The notes under the pieces: generated by a model
Seen by the model: only the letters and a program-made list of their open reading frames with translations
Database searches by the model: none
What the model was told of the DNA's origin: nothing
In this document: in pieces, positions 5,455-8,616 of the stretch
How positions within the stretch are numbered: the first letter of the stretch is position 1
How the letters are laid out: each line of letters opens with the position of its first letter
From: Thermoplasmata archaeon
Lineage (GTDB): Archaea > Thermoplasmatota > Thermoplasmata > UBA184
Direction: 5' to 3'
DNA length: 8,616 nt
Assembly (NCBI GenBank): GCA_021827545.1
Contig: JAKAVH010000260.1
Coordinates: forward strand, 1 to 8,616
Made by a program: the position numbers and the translations under genes

Positions 5455-6305
5455 CAAGAGGGCGCCCGGCGGGGAAAGACGACGAGCGGGTTCTCCTCGA
5501 GGATACGGCGGGCGGCCTCCTCCGCGAGCGGGAGGGCCCGGAACGCGCGCAGGTTCGCCCCGAGGTCGCGAACGCCGGGGCCCGGCCAGTCGGTCCCGAA
5601 GAGCGTCTTCGCGGCGATCCGCGCAAGCTGGGGAAAGTACTCGAGGAGACGGTTCGGCGGTACACCCGAGAGTTCGAGCCAGACGTTCGGAAACCGCCGG
5701 GCGAGAAAGACGGCCGTCTCCATCCATATCGGCCGGCCCCCGTGAGCGAGGACGATCGTGAGGTCGGGGAAATCGAGGGCGACGTCCTCGACGTAGAGCG
5801 GGTCCGAGTACCGGTTGCGGGCCCGGGGGAAGACCGACGTGCCGGTATGGAAGATCACGGGGAGTCGCCGCCGCTCGGCCGCCGCGTAGAGCGCTCGCAG
5901 GGTCGAACGCGGGTCGTCCACGTACGCGTTCGGACGGAACAGCTGATGCGGAGGGTGGAGCTTGATCGCCCGGATCCCGAACTCGCTCACGAGCCGGTCG
6001 ACCTCGCGTTCCGGGTCCGGGTGATCGGGACGGATCCCTCCGCACGCGATCAGGCGGTCGGGGTCGGCCCGGACGTACTCCCCGACGAACCGGTTCGTCG
6101 CCTCCGTGTACCCGATCACCTCGGGAGCCACGTAGTTCACGAGCACTGCACGTTCGACCCCGCACGTATCGAGGTACTCGAGGAACGCCGTCGGATCGCC
6201 GAGGAGGCGGGCGTTCGCGGGGTCGACGCCGGCGAGCAGTCCGAGCGCGTCCGGGCGCATCTCGGCGATCGGGTTGATGTGCACGTGGCAGTCCGTGACC
6301 CCCAC
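5454..6305 (-). CDS. Metal-dependent TIM-barrel hydrolase (amidohydrolase family 2)
   Basis: A 283-residue member of the amidohydrolase_2 group. Motifs follow the barrel: DCHVHIN on strand 1 (His7, His9), IKLHP (114-118, Lys115 and His117), FHTG (His153), AHGG (His188) and FGTDWPG (Asp239), then ILEENPLVVF, the usual C-terminal helix turn. These are the metal-binding and catalytic residues of the family, so it should be an active cytosolic hydrolase or decarboxylase. The family covers ACMSD- and resorcylate-type decarboxylases, lactonases and many uncharacterised proteins, and the substrate cannot be named from sequence. The start is GTG at 6305, giving the HxH motif almost at the N-terminus, with a TTATAA box centred about 25 bases upstream. 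It lies upstream of aIF1A with only 25 bases between, so some co-transcription is possible, although aIF1A has its own promoter. Confidence 0.87.
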   Translation of the reverse strand: MGVTDCHVHINPIAEMRPDALGLLAGVDPANARLLGDPTAFLEYLDTCGVERAVLVNYVAPEVIGYTEATNRFVGEYVRADPDRLIACGGIRPDHPDPEREVDRLVSEFGIRAIKLHPPHQLFRPNAYVDDPRSTLRALYAAAERRRLPVIFHTGTSVFPRARNRYSDPLYVEDVALDFPDLTIVLAHGGRPIWMETAVFLARRFPNVWLELSGVPPNRLLEYFPQLARIAAKTLFGTDWPGPGVRDLGANLRAFRALPLAEEAARRILEENPLVVFPRRAPS

Positions 6306-6327
6306 GGTCGTCCCGTACGGAGGGGGA

Positions 6328-6333
6328 TTATAA
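6328..6333 (-). promoter_or_regulatory. TATA box of the amidohydrolase gene
   Basis: A perfect TTATAA hexamer is centred about 25 bases before the GTG at 6305, the best TATA match in the window. The spacing implies transcription starts at the start codon. The hexamer is palindromic, so a divergent role is conceivable, but the rightward gene has its own closer box. Confidence 0.7.
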
Positions 6334-6365
6334 GGGGGGAGCTCCGCGACCGCTCGGGCCGAGGG

Positions 6366-6371
6366 CTTATG
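6366..6371 (+). promoter_or_regulatory. TATA-like box of the PH-domain membrane protein gene
   Basis: CTTATG, in GGCTTATGACC, is centred about 29 bases before the ATG at 6398, predicting a leader of only a few bases. It is far too close (about 11 bases) to the in-frame ATG at 6380 for that codon to be in the transcript, which helps choose the start. Confidence 0.5.
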
Positions 6372-6397
6372 ACCGAGCGATGCCCGTACAACGCTCG

Positions 6398-7012
6398 ATG
6401 GCCACCCCCGCCTCCCCTCGGTCGATGCCGCGGCTCCTCAAGGCGACGTACCTCGCCGACCAGGAGGTTCTGCTCGACGAGACCCGCGCGACGGGTCTGT
6501 TCTACTTCCCCGGGCCGGTCGTCTTCACCCTCCTCTTCGGAGCGCTCACCTATCTGACGGCCGCCAAGATCCACGGCTGGTTCGGACAGATCGCGGCCTA
6601 CTCGGACGCCCTCTCCCGACTCGGGACGGCCCCGCGCTACATCGAGTACCTCTTCGGTCTCCTCGCGCTGATCGGCCTCCTCTGGATCCTGGTCCGCTAT
6701 CTCCGGTGGATCTCGACCGTCTACGCGGTCACGAGTCGCCGGGTGATCGTCCAACGCGGGATCCTCGGCCGCGAATTCGACGAGATCCCCATCCTCCAGG
6801 TCCGCGGGGTGGACGTCCACCAGACGGCCGGCCGGCGGCTCCTTGGCTACGGGACGGTCCGCGTCAGCTCGGAAGGCGGCCAGCACCTGGGCAACGAGGA
6901 CTGGAAGGGCGTGCCGAAGCCGTTCACGTTCCAGAAGCGCATCGAGAACGCGACGGTCGACCTCCAGAGCGCCCGGGGTCCGGTCGTGTGGAACAACCCA
7001 CCTCCCCGCTGA
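6398..7012 (+). CDS. Two-helix membrane protein with bacterial PH (bPH2, YdbS-like) domain
   Basis: A 204-residue protein. A short polar N-terminus with a LADQEVLLDETR segment (19-30) precedes two predicted transmembrane helices (about 36-56 and 83-103) joined by a loop of about 26 residues. A bPH2 domain follows (about 105-190): YAVTSRRVIVQRGILGR, then EFDEIPILQVRGVDVHQT and RRLLGYGTVRVSSEGG, the typical strand pattern of the DUF304/YdbS family. Such proteins sit in the membrane with the PH-like domain in the cytoplasm; their biochemical role is poorly known, so none is assigned. An in-frame ATG at 6380 would add six residues (MPVQRS), but the TATA-like box position favours 6398. The gene appears to be transcribed alone: it diverges from the amidohydrolase gene, and the next gene downstream has its own TATA-like box. 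Confidence 0.85.
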   Translation: MATPASPRSMPRLLKATYLADQEVLLDETRATGLFYFPGPVVFTLLFGALTYLTAAKIHGWFGQIAAYSDALSRLGTAPRYIEYLFGLLALIGLLWILVRYLRWISTVYAVTSRRVIVQRGILGREFDEIPILQVRGVDVHQTAGRRLLGYGTVRVSSEGGQHLGNEDWKGVPKPFTFQKRIENATVDLQSARGPVVWNNPPPR

Positions 7013-7050
7013 CGGACGGGGCGTCCGAACGGGCGCCCGGTCCGCGCACC

Positions 7051-7058
7051 GTTAAATG
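7051..7058 (+). promoter_or_regulatory. TATA-like box of fixC
   Basis: GTTAAATG, the only A/T-rich stretch in the 74-base spacer after the PH-protein gene, is centred about 33 bases before the ATG at 7087. Transcription would start near 7080, giving a leader of roughly 7 bases without a Shine-Dalgarno sequence. It suggests fixC has its own promoter. Confidence 0.5.
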
Positions 7059-7086
7059 CGCCGGGCCGAGTGCGTGAGCACTCCCC

Positions 7087-8388
7087 ATGGCGGACGAGTT
7101 CGACGCGATCGTCGTCGGTGCCGGCCTCGCCGGCAGCTCTGCGGCGATCCGCCTCGCCCAGGGTGGGGCGAACGTCCTCCTCCTCGAACGCGGCGCGGAA
7201 GCGGGGGCGAAGAACCTCTCGGGGGGCGTCCTCTGGGGCCACGACCTCGACGCGATCGTCCCGGGGTGGTGGCACGATATGCCCGTCGAGCGGCACATCG
7301 TGCGCAAGCGCTTCGGCCTCATGACCCCCGAGCGTTCCCTCGCCTTCGACTACGAGGACGGGGGGTGGCGACGCGAGCCGTTCGTCGCCCACTCCGTCCT
7401 GCGCGCGCGCACGGACGCTTGGCTGGCCCGGAAGGCGGAGGAGGCGGGGGCGACCGTCGTCACCTCCGTACCGGTCGACCGGTTGAACTGGGAGGGGACG
7501 CGCGTGCGCGGCGTGGTCCAGGGCGGCGAGACCATGAAGGCGCCCGTCACGATCGTGGCGGACGGGACCAACTCCCGGGTCACCCTCGGCACCCCGATCC
7601 GGCCGAACCCACGCCTCTCGGGAACGGCGACCGAGCTCGGCGTCAAGGAGGTCTATCGGCTCGACGCGTCGGTCATCGAGGAACGGTTCCAGCTCGGCCC
7701 GGGCGAGGGACACGCCGAGGAGTGGGTCACCGGGATCTTCGCGCCCGGCGTCATGGCGGGGGGATTCCTCTACACGAACCGGGACACGATCTCGCTCGGG
7801 CTGATCATCAACCTCCGGTCGCTCTTCGGACGGAACACCTACTCGACGGAGATGATCGAACAGTTCAAGCTCCACCCGGCGATCGCGCGGACCCTGCGCG
7901 GAGCCGAGCTCGTCGAGTACGGGGCGAAGCTGATCAGCTCGGGGTGGGCCAGCCGTCCGGCGGCGTTCCACGGTGACGGTTGGATGGTCGCGGGGGACGC
8001 CGCCGGGTTCGTCTTCTCGAACGGGCTCGTGATCCAGGGAATGAACTACGCGGTCCGCACCGGCCTCGCCGCGGCCGAAACGGCGCTCGCCGCGAAGGCC
8101 GCGAACGATCCGTCCGCCGCGCGTCTTGCGGAGTACGACCGCCGCCTGGAGGCGAGCGGAGTGCTCCCCGACTTCCGCGACTTCGAGCGGATGGACGACG
8201 TGAAGTGGAATCCCCGGATCTACACGGCGTACCCGAAGTTCGCGACCGCGCTCTTCCACTCCATGATGTCGGAGACCGGCGGTCCGAAGCGTCCGCTCCG
8301 CCACCTCCTCCGGGAGGTGCAGAAGGAGTCCGGGATCTCCCTCTTCCGCCTCCTCAAGGACGGGTCGGACGTGGTCCGGAGCGTCTAG
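7087..8388 (+). CDS. fixC: FixC-type electron transfer flavoprotein:quinone oxidoreductase
   Basis: A 433-residue FAD-dependent oxidoreductase, the normal FixC length. The N-terminal Rossmann motif is DAIVVGAGLAGSSAA (6-20) with the ribose-binding acid Glu34 in LLLERG. Other landmarks are AKNLSGGVL (41-49), ADGTNS (158-163), the FixC-typical GGFLYTNRDTISLGL (225-239), and the second FAD motif VAGDAAGFVFSNGLVIQGMN (301-320). The last two blocks separate it from the geranylgeranyl reductases that archaea also have. It would take electrons from reduced ETF and pass them to a membrane quinone, as the end step of acyl-CoA dehydrogenation or of ETF-based bifurcation. FixC usually works with the small ferredoxin FixX; no FixX is fused or seen in the window. 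The etfA gene converges on it with only 14 bases between stops, rather than lying in a fixABCX operon. Confidence 0.9.
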   Translation: MADEFDAIVVGAGLAGSSAAIRLAQGGANVLLLERGAEAGAKNLSGGVLWGHDLDAIVPGWWHDMPVERHIVRKRFGLMTPERSLAFDYEDGGWRREPFVAHSVLRARTDAWLARKAEEAGATVVTSVPVDRLNWEGTRVRGVVQGGETMKAPVTIVADGTNSRVTLGTPIRPNPRLSGTATELGVKEVYRLDASVIEERFQLGPGEGHAEEWVTGIFAPGVMAGGFLYTNRDTISLGLIINLRSLFGRNTYSTEMIEQFKLHPAIARTLRGAELVEYGAKLISSGWASRPAAFHGDGWMVAGDAAGFVFSNGLVIQGMNYAVRTGLAAAETALAAKAANDPSAARLAEYDRRLEASGVLPDFRDFERMDDVKWNPRIYTAYPKFATALFHSMMSETGGPKRPLRHLLREVQKESGISLFRLLKDGSDVVRSV

Positions 8389-8402
8389 GGACGCCCCCTC
8401 GT

Positions 8403-8616
8403 CTAGATCCCGCGGACCCGTCGGACCTCGGCCGTGAGCGCCGGCACGATCTCGAAGAGGTCCCCCGCGATCCCGTAGTCGGCGACCTTGAAGATCGGGG
8501 CGGACGCGTCCGAGTTGATCGCGACGATCACGCGCGAGCTCACCATCCCGACGAGGTGCTGGATCGCGCCCGAGATCCCGACCGCGATGTAGAGCTGCGG
8601 GGAGACGGCGCGCCCG
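8403..8616 (-). CDS. etfA: Electron transfer flavoprotein alpha subunit, C-terminal fragment
   Basis: The last 70 residues of a leftward gene whose start lies beyond the right edge. They contain the FAD-domain signature of ETF alpha (FixB): [20 protein letters not shown] (1-20 of the fragment), then [20 protein letters not shown] (29-48) and [12 protein letters not shown] (49-60). These residues cradle the FAD that ETF uses to carry electrons from acyl-CoA and other dehydrogenases. The beta subunit (EtfB/FixA) and the N-terminal half are outside the window. The gene ends on TAG 14 bases from the fixC stop and in the opposite direction. The pairing with FixC strongly suggests that this ETF donates electrons to that enzyme, but whether it is a simple or a bifurcating ETF cannot be judged from this fragment. 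Confidence 0.93.
   Translation of the reverse strand, partial: GRAVSPQLYIAVGISGAIQHLVGMVSSRVIVAINSDASAPIFKVADYGIAGDLFEIVPALTAEVRRVRGI

Noticed and set aside
6380..6397. Upstream in-frame ATG for the PH-domain protein
   Set aside because: The TATA-like box at 6366-6371 is too close to it, so transcription would begin downstream of this codon; the ATG at 6398 fits better.
5160..6557. 465-codon plus-strand open frame
   Set aside because: Opposite aIF1A and the amidohydrolase, both of which have clear family motifs; composition is that of a shadow frame.
6847..8304. 485-codon minus-strand open frame opposite fixC
   Set aside because: A shadow of fixC, which has intact FAD-binding motifs on the other strand.

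Overview
The window is a compact, very GC-rich stretch of an archaeal chromosome. Two marker genes fix the domain: archaeal translation initiation factor aIF1A and a stand-alone Bud32-type kinase of the KEOPS complex. Most genes start with an ATG or GTG placed about 24-33 bases after a short A/T-rich box and lack a Shine-Dalgarno sequence, which fits archaeal TATA promoters with leaderless or very short-leader mRNAs. The lineage cannot be fixed from the sequence alone. A high-GC uncultivated Thermoplasmatota-like archaeon is a reasonable guess (inference). Nothing looks phage-, plasmid- or transposon-derived, and I see no CRISPR array, tRNA or rRNA.

Layout, left to right. Bases 1-113 (-) hold the N-terminus of a crotonase-fold protein (enoyl-CoA hydratase type). 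A divergent promoter region leads into an MFS transporter (292-1479, +). Next is a probable two-gene operon: an agmatinase-family ureohydrolase (1529-2404) and, 6 bases on, Bud32 (2411-3064). A hairpin-rich gap of about 420 bases without a recognisable gene (3065-3485) separates these from a block read leftwards: a TIM-barrel metal-dependent hydrolase (5454-6305), aIF1A (5000-5428), and bifunctional NAD(P)HX epimerase/dehydratase (3486-4988). Reading rightwards again are a two-helix membrane protein with a bacterial PH domain (6398-7012) and a FixC-type ETF:quinone oxidoreductase (7087-8388). The window ends in the C-terminus of electron transfer flavoprotein alpha (8403-8616, -), which converges on fixC.

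Function. The crotonase fragment, FixC and EtfA at the two ends point to acyl-CoA oxidation feeding electrons through ETF to a membrane quinone, although the genes here are not one operon. The middle is housekeeping: polyamine synthesis (ureohydrolase), tRNA t6A modification (Bud32), translation initiation (aIF1A) and nicotinamide cofactor repair (Nnr).

I found no clearly new biological system. The points most worth a second look are the altered DFG motif in Bud32, the structured convergent spacer at 3065-3485, the strong preference for TAG stops, the pairing of aIF1A with Nnr, and the convergent split of the FixC and EtfA genes.
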